The notes beneath the pieces are model-generated. The model saw only the letters and a program-made list of their open reading frames with translations. It ran no database searches and was not told the origin of the DNA. Of a stretch of DNA of 64,000 nt, positions 33,379-43,300 are shown piece by piece. The stretch's first letter is position 1. Each line of letters begins with the position of its first letter. Both the position numbers and the translations under genes were made by a program. This DNA is from an uncultured Oscillospiraceae bacterium (lineage in GTDB: Bacteria > Bacillota > Clostridia > Oscillospirales > Oscillospiraceae). The stretch spans positions 109,276 through 173,275 of the forward strand of contig CAJULJ010000001.1 in assembly GCA_910587395.1 (NCBI GenBank). Direction: 5' to 3'.

Positions 33379-33537
33379 ATGAAGCCCTTAAAAGTACGGA
33401 TTAGTATTACTCTTGATGACCCCATCTATCAAAAGATCAAGGGTCTGGCGGAGTACGACGACCGTTCCGTGTCCAGCTATATCAATTTGGCCCTTCGGGC
33501 CCATCTGGAACAGCTGGAACGGGAAGAGTCAGAATAG
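33379..33537 (+). CDS. Ribbon-helix-helix (CopG/Arc-like) small protein
   Basis: The 52-residue protein begins with a basic beta strand (KPLKVRISITLDD) followed by two helices (IYQKIKGLAEYDDRSVSSYINLALRAHLEQLE). This is the RHH DNA-binding fold of antitoxins and small repressors. GGTGAT precedes the ATG at 33379. A partner toxin is not evident; the divergent 55-residue gene is the only candidate neighbour. Confidence 0.75.
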   Translation: MKPLKVRISITLDDPIYQKIKGLAEYDDRSVSSYINLALRAHLEQLEREESE

Positions 33538-33566
33538 GAAAAGCGCCGGGACACCCCGGCGCTTTC

Positions 33567-34004
33567 TTATTTCAGCTTTTGCCACTCCCCCACCGCCAGC
33601 TTGTCGCAGCGGTTGTTATAAAGATTTTCCGCGTGCCCCTTCACCCAGTGAAGGGACACGGTGTGCATTTCGCACAGCTCCAGAAGGCGCTCCCAAAGAT
33701 CGGGGTTCAGCGCGGGCTTTTTGTCCGCCTTTACCCAGCCCCTGGCCTTCCAGCCCTTGGCCCAGCCCTTTTCCAGCGCGTCGATCACGTACTTGGAATC
33801 GGTATAGAGCTCTACGATGCAGGGTTCCTTCAACGCCTCCAGTCCGCGAATCACAGCCGTCAGCTCCATGCGGTTGTTGGTCGTCTTTGGTTCCCCTCCG
33901 CTCAGCTCCTTTTCGTGGCTGCCAAAAATAAGAATTGCCCCCCAGCCGCCGGGACCTGGATTGCCGGAGCAAGCGCCGTCCGTATATAAAGTAACTGTTT
34001 TCAT
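33567..34004 (-). CDS. rnhA: Ribonuclease HI
   Basis: RNase HI cuts RNA in RNA-DNA hybrids. The 145-residue protein has the catalytic acidic residues D9 ([15 protein letters not shown]), E47 (NNRMELTAV), D69 (LYTDSKYV) and the C-terminal D in NNRCDKLA, with HWVKGHAEN before it. The ATG at 34004 has an AGGA-type site. The same frame is open upstream to an ATG at 34229. That extension would add 75 residues with a membrane span ([20 protein letters not shown]), giving a membrane-anchored RNase H. I prefer the short form but the extension is uninterrupted. Confidence 0.93.
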   Translation of the reverse strand: MKTVTLYTDGACSGNPGPGGWGAILIFGSHEKELSGGEPKTTNNRMELTAVIRGLEALKEPCIVELYTDSKYVIDALEKGWAKGWKARGWVKADKKPALNPDLWERLLELCEMHTVSLHWVKGHAENLYNNRCDKLAVGEWQKLK

Positions 34005-34233
34005 ATCCTGGTTCCTTCTCCTGTTTCGATGGTTTCTCCACCTGCGCGGTAAGCTTTTCCAGTATCCAGGATACACGAAATCACATAAAAAGTCAATTAC
34101 CCTGTTCCTGCGGTCAAGCAACTCAGGCTTATGAGCAAACCGGGCAATGCTCAGTATGAACTGATCCACGATATAGATCAGTGAGAAAATAGTCGATCCG
34201 CATATTAAAATGAGTATAATTATTTCCATCGTA

Positions 34234-34264
34234 TTATAATACCACCTTTTTGATGGTATTATAA
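34234..34264. promoter_or_regulatory. AT-rich dyad 1 near the HTH gene
   Basis: TTATAATACCA (34234-34244) and its exact reverse complement TGGTATTATAA (34254-34264), nine bases apart. Confidence 0.55.
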
Positions 34265-34282
34265 CATATTTATATCCAGATT

Positions 34283-34320
34283 ACAACTTTAAAATATGTT
34301 TATTCTCTTTTTAAAGTTGT
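34283..34320. promoter_or_regulatory. AT-rich dyad 2 near the HTH gene
   Basis: ACAACTTTAAA (34283-34293) and exact reverse complement TTTAAAGTTGT (34310-34320), 46 bp before the HTH start codon. Confidence 0.55.
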
Positions 34321-34365
34321 ATCAATTTGCTGTCATCAAAGTAAAATATACTCAAGGTGATGACA

Positions 34366-34593
34366 ATGAAAGTTAAGCATTATGATATATGGGTGAAAAT
34401 CGGTCTAAATATTCTATATTATCGAAAAGAACAACGTTTGACACAAGCTCAATTGGCTGAAGCTATTAATTTAAGTCCCAATCATGTACAAAGATTTGAA
34501 AGTGGTTCCGCAGGTTGTAGTGTTGATACACTTATTGATGTTGCCAAAGCTTTAAATGTCCCTTTATATAAACTATTTGAATTCAAAGATTAA
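34366..34593 (+). CDS. XRE-family HTH regulator, AT-rich
   Basis: The 75-residue protein is almost only a Cro/C1 helix-turn-helix: IGLNILYYRKEQRLTQAQLAEAI, LSPNHVQRFESG, VDTLIDVAKALNVPLYKLFE. Its codons are AT-rich, unlike the GC-rich genes around it, which suggests transfer. AAGGTGAT lies before the ATG at 34366. Two exact dyads upstream may be its operators. A terminator directly follows and also serves gyrA. Confidence 0.85.
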   Translation: MKVKHYDIWVKIGLNILYYRKEQRLTQAQLAEAINLSPNHVQRFESGSAGCSVDTLIDVAKALNVPLYKLFEFKD

Positions 34594-34625
34594 AAAGCGG
34601 ACAGGCCGACAGCCTGTCCGCTTTT
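34594..34625. terminator. Bidirectional terminator between the HTH gene and gyrA
   Basis: AAAGCGGACAGGC (34594-34606), loop CGACA, GCCTGTCCGCTTTT (34612-34625). Confidence 0.9.
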
Positions 34626-34627
34626 GC

Positions 34628-37180
34628 TTATTCTTCCGTTTCAAGCTCCCGGCTCCCGGCGGCTTTCTCCACAGAGGCGTCCTCATCTTCAGATGAAGCG
34701 TCCTCTTCCGGCTCCTTCTCCGCCAGGGACATGGCGATTACCCGGTCGCCCTCCTCCTTGAAGCGCATGACAATAACACCCTGGCTGGCGCGGCCGCAGG
34801 TGCGGATTTCGTCCACATCGGTGCGGATCAAAGTGCCCGACTGGGTGACCAGCAGCAGATCCTCGCTGCCGTCCACCACCTTGACGCCCGCCACCGGACC
34901 CGTCTTGTCGGTGAGGCCGTAGTTCTTGATCCCGTAAGCGCCCCGGTCCGTGACCCGGTAATCCTCCACGGGGGAGCGCTTCCCGTAGCCGTTTTCTGTA
35001 ATGGTGAGCACAGCCTTCCCCGGCTTGGCACGGGCAGCGGCCACCACGTAGTCACCCTCCCGCAGCTTGATGCCACGCACACCCATGGAGTTGCGCCCGG
35101 TGGGACGCACCCGGTCCTCCTCAAAGACCACCGCCATGCCGTCGTGGGTGGCGATGAGCAGGTTCTGACGGCCGTCCGTCTCCCGCACCTCAATGAGCTC
35201 GTCGCCCTCATCCAGCAGAATCACCCGCAGACCATTGTTGCGCAGGTTCTTCAGGGCGGAGGCGTCCAGCCGCTTCACGGTGCCGTTCCGGGTAAACATG
35301 GTGAGGTAGCAGGGCTCGTCCCGCTGGCTGATGTCCCGTGTGTGGATCATGACGGCCACCTTTTCGCCCGCCTCCACCTGGAGCACGTTGACGATGTTGG
35401 TGCCCCGGGCGGTACGGCCCGCCTCTGGGATCTGATACCCTTTTTTACGGAACACCCGGCCCTTGTCGGTGAAAAACAGAATATAGTCGTGGGTGGAGGC
35501 GGTGAACACCGTGTTCACATAATCCTCCTCACGGGTAGCCATGCCCTTCCTGCCCATGCCGCCCTTGCCCTGCGCCGCGTACTCGCTGGCGGAGGTGCGC
35601 TTGATGTAGCCGTTGGCCGTCATGGTGAAGACGGACTGCTCCTCCTCGATCAGGTCCTCGATGTCGATGTCGTTCTCCGCAAAGCCGATCTCGGTCTTGC
35701 GCTCGTCGCCGTACTTGTCGCGGATCTCAATGAGCTCGTCCTTCAGCACGCCCCGCAGCTTGCCCTCGTCGGCCAGCAGGGAGTTGAAGTAGGCAATACG
35801 CTCCTCCAACTCCTTATACTCATTCTCCAGCTTCTCCCGGTTCAGGCCCTGAAGGGCAATGAGCCGCATCTCACAGATGGCCTGGGCCTGGACGTCGTCC
35901 AACCCGAAGCGCTCCATGAGCCGTTCCTTGGCGTTGTCGTAACTGGTTCGAATGATTTTGATAACCTCGTCGATGTTGTCCTGGGCAATGAGCAGGCCCT
36001 CCAGCAGGTGGGCGCGCTCCTGAGCCTTCTTCAGATCAAACCGGGTGCGCCGGGTGAGCACTTCCTCCTGGAAGGCGATATATTCATCCAGAATCTGCCG
36101 CAGGGTGAGGATTTTCGGCTGCTTCTGGTTGTCCACCAGCGCCAGCAAAATCACGCCAAAGGTGACCTGCATCTGGGTCTGGCTGAACAGCCGGTTCAGC
36201 GTCACCTGGGGATTGGCGTCCTTTTTCAGCTCGATGACGATGCGCATACCCTTCTTGCCGTCGGACTCGTCCCGCAGGCCGGACACGCCCTCCAGGCGCT
36301 TGTCCTTCACCTGCTCGGCGATGTTCTCCACCAGCCGGGACTTGTTCACCTGATAAGGCAGCTCGGTGACGATAATCCGGGTACGGCCCTGGCCGAACTC
36401 CTCCATCTCGGTGCGGGCCCGGACCTGAATCCGGCCCCGGCCGGTGGCATAGGCCGCCCGGATGCCGGACCGGCCCAAAATAATGCCCTTGGTGGGAAAG
36501 TCCGGCCCTTTGATGTGCTCCATCAAATCGTCCAGGGTGGCGTGCTCGTTGTCCAGCACACAGATCACCGCGTCGATGACCTCCCGCAGGTTGTGGGGCG
36601 GGATATTGGTGGTCATGCCCACGGCGATGCCGGACGATCCATTCACCAGCAGGTTGGGAAACCGGGAGGGCAGGACCCGCGGCTCCTTCAGGGACTCGTC
36701 AAAATTGGGGTCCCAGTCCACGGTGTCCTTGTCGATGTCCCGGAGCATCTCGTTGGCGATCTTGGCCATGCGGGCCTCGGTATAACGATAAGCCGCCGGG
36801 GGGTCGCCGTCCACGCTGCCGAAGTTGCCGTGGCCGTCCACCAGCATATAGCGCATGGAGAAATCCTGAGCCAGACGGACCAGCGCGTCGTACACAGACT
36901 GGTCGCCGTGGGGATGGTACTTGCCCAGCACCTCGCCCACGCAGGTGGCGGATTTTTTGAAGGGTTTTTCCGAGGTCAGGCCCGTGTCGTACATGGAGTA
37001 CAGAATGCGCCGGTGGACAGGCTTCAGCCCGTCCCGTACGTCGGGCAGGGCCCGGCCCTTGATGACGGACATGGCGTACTCAATGTACGCGTTTTCCATC
37101 TCGTGCTCCAGATTTATATTGACAATCTTCTGATTGGGAAATGAAATATCCCTGGTCATATACTCGTCGTTTTTAGCCAT
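34628..37180 (-). CDS. gyrA: DNA gyrase subunit A
   Basis: GyrA is the cutting and rejoining subunit of gyrase, which supercoils DNA. The 850-residue protein has the winged-helix and tower region with catalytic Tyr133 in [10 protein letters not shown]. The C-terminal beta-pinwheel carries the GyrA box [10 protein letters not shown] near residue 527, and the tail is acidic. In the quinolone region the sequence is [13 protein letters not shown]: the Ser that anchors quinolones in E. coli (S83) is Gln94 here, while Asp98 is kept. The ATG at 37180 has AGGAG. It is the last gene of the dnaA-side minus-strand run. Confidence 0.98.
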   Translation of the reverse strand: MAKNDEYMTRDISFPNQKIVNINLEHEMENAYIEYAMSVIKGRALPDVRDGLKPVHRRILYSMYDTGLTSEKPFKKSATCVGEVLGKYHPHGDQSVYDALVRLAQDFSMRYMLVDGHGNFGSVDGDPPAAYRYTEARMAKIANEMLRDIDKDTVDWDPNFDESLKEPRVLPSRFPNLLVNGSSGIAVGMTTNIPPHNLREVIDAVICVLDNEHATLDDLMEHIKGPDFPTKGIILGRSGIRAAYATGRGRIQVRARTEMEEFGQGRTRIIVTELPYQVNKSRLVENIAEQVKDKRLEGVSGLRDESDGKKGMRIVIELKKDANPQVTLNRLFSQTQMQVTFGVILLALVDNQKQPKILTLRQILDEYIAFQEEVLTRRTRFDLKKAQERAHLLEGLLIAQDNIDEVIKIIRTSYDNAKERLMERFGLDDVQAQAICEMRLIALQGLNREKLENEYKELEERIAYFNSLLADEGKLRGVLKDELIEIRDKYGDERKTEIGFAENDIDIEDLIEEEQSVFTMTANGYIKRTSASEYAAQGKGGMGRKGMATREEDYVNTVFTASTHDYILFFTDKGRVFRKKGYQIPEAGRTARGTNIVNVLQVEAGEKVAVMIHTRDISQRDEPCYLTMFTRNGTVKRLDASALKNLRNNGLRVILLDEGDELIEVRETDGRQNLLIATHDGMAVVFEEDRVRPTGRNSMGVRGIKLREGDYVVAAARAKPGKAVLTITENGYGKRSPVEDYRVTDRGAYGIKNYGLTDKTGPVAGVKVVDGSEDLLLVTQSGTLIRTDVDEIRTCGRASQGVIVMRFKEEGDRVIAMSLAEKEPEEDASSEDEDASVEKAAGSRELETEE

Positions 37181-37239
37181 CTATTCGAATCACTCCTGTT
37201 GTGGGGTTGCCGTATCCTGATCTTATTGCCTCGCGCTTC

Positions 37240-39210
<1,971 letters not shown>

Positions 39211-39222
39211 CTAAAATTCTTC

Positions 39223-39651
39223 TTAGACAATATCGTCCCCGCCGTCCTCGTCCAGGCCGAAGTCCAGATCGTCGCTGTCGTGACAGGCGGGGCCGCCCTC
39301 CTTGCCCAGCAGCTCGGTGGCCCGCATTCGGCGGCGGTCCTTGGCACGCTCCACATTCTGATGGATCAGCTCCTTGACCTGCCTGGGACGCTTCACGTTT
39401 TTCAGGTCCAGATGGGGAATGCTCTTGTCCGAGGAGTGGACGCACACCGTCCCCACCCCGAAAATGCGCTGGCCCAGGGTCATGGTCAGCACCAGGTCCT
39501 GGACCCGGTAGAGCAGCACCTCGTCCGCCTTCAGGTTGAACAGGCCCTTTTCACAAAAAAGCCTGTCCTCGCTGAGGCTGTATCGGGTAAAGGAAAGAGG
39601 CATCCCCAGCACTCGTTTGCGGTCCTTCCACAGATACTCAATGGATTCCAT
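39223..39651 (-). CDS. PH-domain (bPH2/YdbT-like) protein
   Basis: The 142-residue protein shows the bacterial PH pattern LSFTRYSLSEDRLFCEKGLFNLKADEVLLYRVQDLVLT followed by VCVHSSDKSIPHLDLKNV. The C-terminus is acidic (DLDFGLDEDGGDDIV). No membrane span is seen, unlike most YdbT-like proteins. The ATG at 39651 has a perfect AGGAGG seven bases upstream. It sits between remB and gyrB, where Bacillus has no gene. Function unknown; the local context is replication and supercoiling. Confidence 0.8.
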   Translation of the reverse strand: MESIEYLWKDRKRVLGMPLSFTRYSLSEDRLFCEKGLFNLKADEVLLYRVQDLVLTMTLGQRIFGVGTVCVHSSDKSIPHLDLKNVKRPRQVKELIHQNVERAKDRRRMRATELLGKEGGPACHDSDDLDFGLDEDGGDDIV

Positions 39652-39673
39652 TTCATATCCTCCTGTTTTGGTA

Positions 39674-39937
39674 TTATTCAAAGCTGTTTCGCGACCCGCG
39701 GGCGGAAAGCGCGGCGGAGGAAAGGGCGGTGATGTAGACGGTTGGCCTCCCTTTCCCGCCGTCCGTCAGGACGAAGGAGCGGGGAAGGTCGTCGCCCACG
39801 GCCACCACCCGTCCCTCCTGCTCCGCCAGCTCCAGAAAGCGGCGGGTGCGGAAGGACCAAGTGGTGTTGTCCAGGTCGAATATGCCGACTACGTCCTGAT
39901 TGCGCACCATGACGTTCTGGCCTAAATGCAGGTACAT
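39674..39937 (-). CDS. remB: RemB/YaaB-like DUF370 protein
   Basis: The 87-residue protein (MYLHLGQNVMVRNQDVVGIFDLDNTT start, then GRVVAVGDDLPRSFVLTDG) matches the RemA/RemB family. In Bacillus RemA is a ring-shaped DNA-binding activator of matrix genes, and remB sits between recF and gyrB, as here. The ATG at 39937 has GAGGCG. The frame is open further upstream, but that part overlaps the XRE gene. Confidence 0.85.
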   Translation of the reverse strand: MYLHLGQNVMVRNQDVVGIFDLDNTTWSFRTRRFLELAEQEGRVVAVGDDLPRSFVLTDGGKGRPTVYITALSSAALSARGSRNSFE

Positions 39938-39938
39938 C

Positions 39939-40172
39939 TCAACGCGCCTCAAAATGGGGGCCATCGGTGCGGCCCGCCAAGTAGTCCAGAGAAACCTCGA
40001 AAATTTCAGCAATTTTTACTGCTATAGGAAACGGTGTCTCTCTTTCTCCAGCTTCATAACGGCAATAAATGCGTAATGGTACATTAAATAACTCTGCCGC
40101 TTCTTCTTGTGTCCATTTCCTCGCTTTTCTCAGTTCACGAATTCTATCTGAAAAAATATCCAAAAATTTCAC
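39939..40172 (-). CDS. XRE-family HTH regulator within the recF-gyrB interval
   Basis: About 75-77 residues with a Cro/C1 helix-turn-helix (RIRELRKARKWTQEEAAELF, VPLRIYCRYEAGERETPF, AVKIAEIFEVSLDYLAGRTDG). The start is uncertain: GTG at 40172 or TTG at 40163 both suit AGAGAGAAG, while an ATG at 40217 has no ribosome site. Base composition is lower in GC than the neighbours. With the divergent DUF gene at 40216 it forms an insertion into the otherwise continuous recF-remB-gyrB run. Confidence 0.8.
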   Translation of the reverse strand: MKFLDIFSDRIRELRKARKWTQEEAAELFNVPLRIYCRYEAGERETPFPIAVKIAEIFEVSLDYLAGRTDGPHFEAR

Positions 40173-40215
40173 TTCTCTCTTGACATGCCCAAATAGGCAG
40201 AAATGGAGTGATATC

Positions 40216-40494
40216 ATGAATTCAATCTTACAAAGTCTTTACACCTACGCCATGGATAGCGGTAAAAACCGCTATATGGACCGGGATGAGCTCCGGGAAT
40301 ACCGCTCCGCCGCCCGTTCCATAGAAAAGCTGCGCGATCAGCTGGAGCACCTTTTGGAGGGAGAATCCCTCCGCCTATTCAAACTGTACGCTGAAAATCG
40401 CGATGAGGAAGAAAATTATGAGAATCTTTCCACATTTCGCGCCGGCCTGGCAATCGGTCTGAAGCTGGGTGTGTTCGCCATGTCGGAACACTGA
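40216..40494 (+). CDS. Small helical protein (DUF6809-like), opposite strand to the gyr cluster
   Basis: The 92-residue protein (MNSILQSLYTYAMDSG start, helices through LRDQLEHLLEGESLRLFKLY, end GLAIGLKLGVFAMSEH) resembles the small DUF6809 proteins of Clostridia that are often in mobile DNA. GGAG lies eight bases before the ATG. It is the only plus-strand gene within the minus-strand cluster and its stop is 2 nt from the recF stop. Function unknown. Confidence 0.75.
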   Translation: MNSILQSLYTYAMDSGKNRYMDRDELREYRSAARSIEKLRDQLEHLLEGESLRLFKLYAENRDEEENYENLSTFRAGLAIGLKLGVFAMSEH

Positions 40495-40495
40495 T

Positions 40496-41602
40496 TTACC
40501 CAATCAGTTTCCCATCCTTTACACAAAACGCCTTTCCCTCCTTCAGCCGGGCCAGCTTCTCCTCCTCGCAGCAGGTGATGAACACCTGTCCCGAGGTGAT
40601 GCGATTCAAAACAAATTCCTGCCTCCGGGCGTCCAGCTCGCTGAGCACGTCGTCCAGCAAAAGCACAGGCCACTCCTCCGAGTCGTGATAAAAAATATCC
40701 CGCGCCGCCAGCTTCAGCGCCAGCGCCGCCGTCCTAGTCTGCCCCTGGGAGGCATAGGCCTTTGCCGCGCTCCCGTTGATATCCACCACAAGCTCGTCCT
40801 TGTGAGGCCCGGACAGACAAGTCCTTGCCGCAATTTCCGCCTCCCGGTGGCTCTCCTGGTGGGCCAGAAGCTGAGGCAGAAGCACCTTCGGACCGGCCTC
40901 CGGATCGGTGACAGCGGACACCGTCTCATACCGGAGCTCCAGCTTTTCCCGCCCCCCGGAACAGTCCGCGTGGATGGCGGGAGCGGTCTCCGCCAGCCGC
41001 CTGATAAAGTGGGCGCGGTAGTGGACGATCACCGCCCCGCACTGGGCCATCCGCAGAGAAAAATCGTCCAGCGTGTCCAGCAGGCCGGGGTACTGCTCAC
41101 TATCCTTTAAAATCCGGGTCTTGTGCTGGTACAGCCGCTTGTATTCCGCCAGGGCCTGGGCGTATTTCGGCCGCAGCTGGCAGATGCAGCTGTCCAGAAA
41201 CCGCCGCCGGGCCTCGGCTCCCTGACGGATGAGATACAAATCCTCCGGGCAGAACAGCACCGTATGCAGTATTCCGGACAGCTCCCCCGCCGTTTTCAGC
41301 TTCACCCCGTTGGAGCGCAGCTGACGCCGGGCTCCCCGGTGAAGGTCCGCCTCCAGAGTGACGGTCCGGTCCCGGCTGGTGATCCTGCCCCTGAGAAAGG
41401 CGTGGTCCACTCCGTGCCGGATCAGCTCCCGGTCATACCGCGACCGGTGGGAGGAGGCGGAGGACAAGTAGGCCACAGCTTCCAAAAGATTGGTCTTGCC
41501 CTGGGCGTTCTCCCCCACAATGACATTTACGCCGGGATCGAACTCCGCGTCCAGGTGAACGTAGCTCCGGAAAAAGTCCAGCGAGATCTGATCGACGGTC
41601 AT
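40496..41602 (-). CDS. recF: DNA replication and repair protein RecF
   Basis: RecF loads RecA with RecO/RecR at gaps. The 368-residue SMC-like ATPase has Walker [15 protein letters not shown] near residue 34, the signature region [16 protein letters not shown] near 292, and Walker [14 protein letters not shown] near 318. The ATG at 41602 overlaps the yaaA stop by 4 nt. An upstream in-frame ATG at 41674 would read through the yaaA gene and is unlikely. Confidence 0.97.
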   Translation of the reverse strand: MTVDQISLDFFRSYVHLDAEFDPGVNVIVGENAQGKTNLLEAVAYLSSASSHRSRYDRELIRHGVDHAFLRGRITSRDRTVTLEADLHRGARRQLRSNGVKLKTAGELSGILHTVLFCPEDLYLIRQGAEARRRFLDSCICQLRPKYAQALAEYKRLYQHKTRILKDSEQYPGLLDTLDDFSLRMAQCGAVIVHYRAHFIRRLAETAPAIHADCSGGREKLELRYETVSAVTDPEAGPKVLLPQLLAHQESHREAEIAARTCLSGPHKDELVVDINGSAAKAYASQGQTRTAALALKLAARDIFYHDSEEWPVLLLDDVLSELDARRQEFVLNRITSGQVFITCCEEEKLARLKEGKAFCVKDGKLIG

Positions 41603-41811
41603 TCCACCACCAGCACCAGGCCATCCAGCTCCGCCCGGTCGCCGGGACGCAGCTTTTTGCCCCGCATGGCGCACGGCTCTCCGTTCACCTTGACTTCGCC
41701 GTCCTGAATGATCAGCTTGGCCTCACCGCCGGTTTCCACCGCTCCGGCAAACTTCAAAAGGGCGTCCAGCTTGATAAATTCCGTATTGATTTTAACCCGT
41801 TCTTCTTTCAT
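41599..41811 (-). CDS. yaaA: S4-domain RNA-binding protein YaaA
   Basis: The 70-residue protein is an isolated S4 fold ([20 protein letters not shown], then [19 protein letters not shown]). In Firmicutes this gene lies between dnaN and recF and is linked to ribosome assembly in Bacillus. It is coupled to recF by an ATGA overlap. Confidence 0.93.
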   Translation of the reverse strand: MKEERVKINTEFIKLDALLKFAGAVETGGEAKLIIQDGEVKVNGEPCAMRGKKLRPGDRAELDGLVLVVE

Positions 41812-41915
41812 ACCAGTTTTCTCCTGTTCGGTTGTCGGGCGAAAACCTGACGTTTACGCAATGCTTGGAAGCAAACCAAAGCTCTTTTTGAATACCTTTT
41901 TTCTTAAAAAAGTAT

Positions 41916-43034
41916 TTACTCCGCCGCCCTCAGGCGCACCGGCAGCACCATGTAGAGGAAGTTGTCCGCTTCCCCCTCCCGGGGCAGAATCAGGCAGGGA
42001 GAGGTGGCTGTATTCAGCTCCAGCCGCACTTTGCCGGAGGGGGCGGCCTTTACCGCATCCATCAGAAAACGGTTGTTGAAGCCGATCTCCAGCCCTTTGC
42101 CGTCCCCGGAGATGGGACAGGTATCGAAGGCGGCGCCCATGGCGGTCTTTGAGGTAATGGACAGCACGCCATCATCGAATTTGCACCGCAGGGGACTTTT
42201 CAGCTTGTCGTTGATAATGAGGGACGCCCGGTCAATGGAGCGCTGAAGGTCGGAGGTGTCCGCTTCCAGAGCGATGCCGTTATTCTGGGGGATGGTCTGG
42301 CGGTAGTTGAGAAACTCTCCCTCCAGCCGCCGGGCCACCAGCAGAGTGCCGCCGATCTGGAATGTGACATGGCGGTCCCCCTGGGTGACGGTTACGGGCT
42401 CATCGGAATCGGCGCAGATTTTTTCCACCTCTTTCAGTGCCGCGCCGGGAACCACAAAGGACAGCTTCTCTGCTCCGTCCTGGCTCAGTAGCTTTTCCCG
42501 GCGCAGAGCCAAGCGGTAGCCGTCCACCGCCACCATGGTCAGCTCCTGTCCGTCCGTTTCAAAGAGAGCGCCGGTGTGAATGGGACGGCTTTCGTTGTCG
42601 CTGACGGCAAAGATGGTCTGTCCGATCATGGAGCGCAAATTGCCCTGAGTGATGGATAAGCCGTTTCCGTCGTCCACACGGGGCAGCTCCGGGAAATCCT
42701 CGTCACTGCTGCCCATCATATCGTAGGAGGTGGGCCCGCCCTGAATGTGAACGGAATAGCCATCGGTAACGATGGATACTACGTCGTCGGGCATACGCCG
42801 GAGCATCTCTCCGAACAGACGGGCGGACAGGACGATGGCGCCCGCTTCGGCCACGTCGGCGGATACGCTGGTTATAATGCCGGTTTCCAGGTTGTAGCCG
42901 CTGAGGCTCAGACCGGTGGGGTCCGCCTCAATGAGCACGCCCTCCAGGGCCTGGACGGAGCTTTTGGCGGCAACAACCCGTCCGGCGGTGGTAACGGCGG
43001 ATTGAAGGATTGCTTTTTCGCAGGAGAATTTCAT
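41916..43034 (-). CDS. dnaN: DNA polymerase III beta subunit (sliding clamp)
   Basis: The 372-residue clamp has the three repeated domains of about 120 residues each (KFSCEKAILQSAVTTAGR start, domain 2 near residue 130, domain 3 near 250). It ends with the hydrophobic-cleft region LMDAVKAAPSGKVRLELN and LPVRL. It encircles DNA and holds polymerase III. It follows dnaA across a 266-bp gap with DnaA-box-like sequences, and precedes yaaA by about 100 bp. Confidence 0.98.
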   Translation of the reverse strand: MKFSCEKAILQSAVTTAGRVVAAKSSVQALEGVLIEADPTGLSLSGYNLETGIITSVSADVAEAGAIVLSARLFGEMLRRMPDDVVSIVTDGYSVHIQGGPTSYDMMGSSDEDFPELPRVDDGNGLSITQGNLRSMIGQTIFAVSDNESRPIHTGALFETDGQELTMVAVDGYRLALRREKLLSQDGAEKLSFVVPGAALKEVEKICADSDEPVTVTQGDRHVTFQIGGTLLVARRLEGEFLNYRQTIPQNNGIALEADTSDLQRSIDRASLIINDKLKSPLRCKFDDGVLSITSKTAMGAAFDTCPISGDGKGLEIGFNNRFLMDAVKAAPSGKVRLELNTATSPCLILPREGEADNFLYMVLPVRLRAAE

Positions 43035-43300
43035 ATGGGGCTCCTTTCTCCCTCCTCCGCAAGGAGAGGAAGGGTTTAAAATTCGTAGTAGTCCGTAGAG
43101 GGTGCGGAATGTGTGGAAAACTCTGAAAGTCCTGGAGTGGCAAGGGATTGAGCCTCCACACAGGAATAATCAAAATATGCACAGTCTCCAGAAGAATTTC
43201 GTACCGCCGCTATGGTTCCACATGGTTCCACAGCACAGGCCGCAAAAATGTGGAAGCTGTGGATATAAAAAACAGACCGCCCTGGGGAAGGAAGCTCCGG
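43035..43300. other. dnaA-dnaN gap, probable part of oriC
   Basis: The 266-bp gap contains several DnaA-box-like nonamers (consensus TTATNCACA). TTTTCCACA (complement of 43112-43120), ATATGCACA (43175-43183) and ATATCCACA (complement of 43258-43266) each differ at one position. Looser copies are GGTTCCACA twice (43214-43222, 43224-43232), GCTTCCACA (complement of 43249-43257) and GCCTCCACA (43152-43160). Clustering beside dnaA fits a Firmicute origin. No clear AT-rich unwinding element was defined by eye. Confidence 0.7.

Noticed and set aside
41881..41920. Terminator after dnaN
   Set aside because: An AT-rich hairpin near AATACCTTTTTT/AAAAAAGTATT has a bulge, overlaps the dnaN stop and lacks a T-tract on the minus strand.
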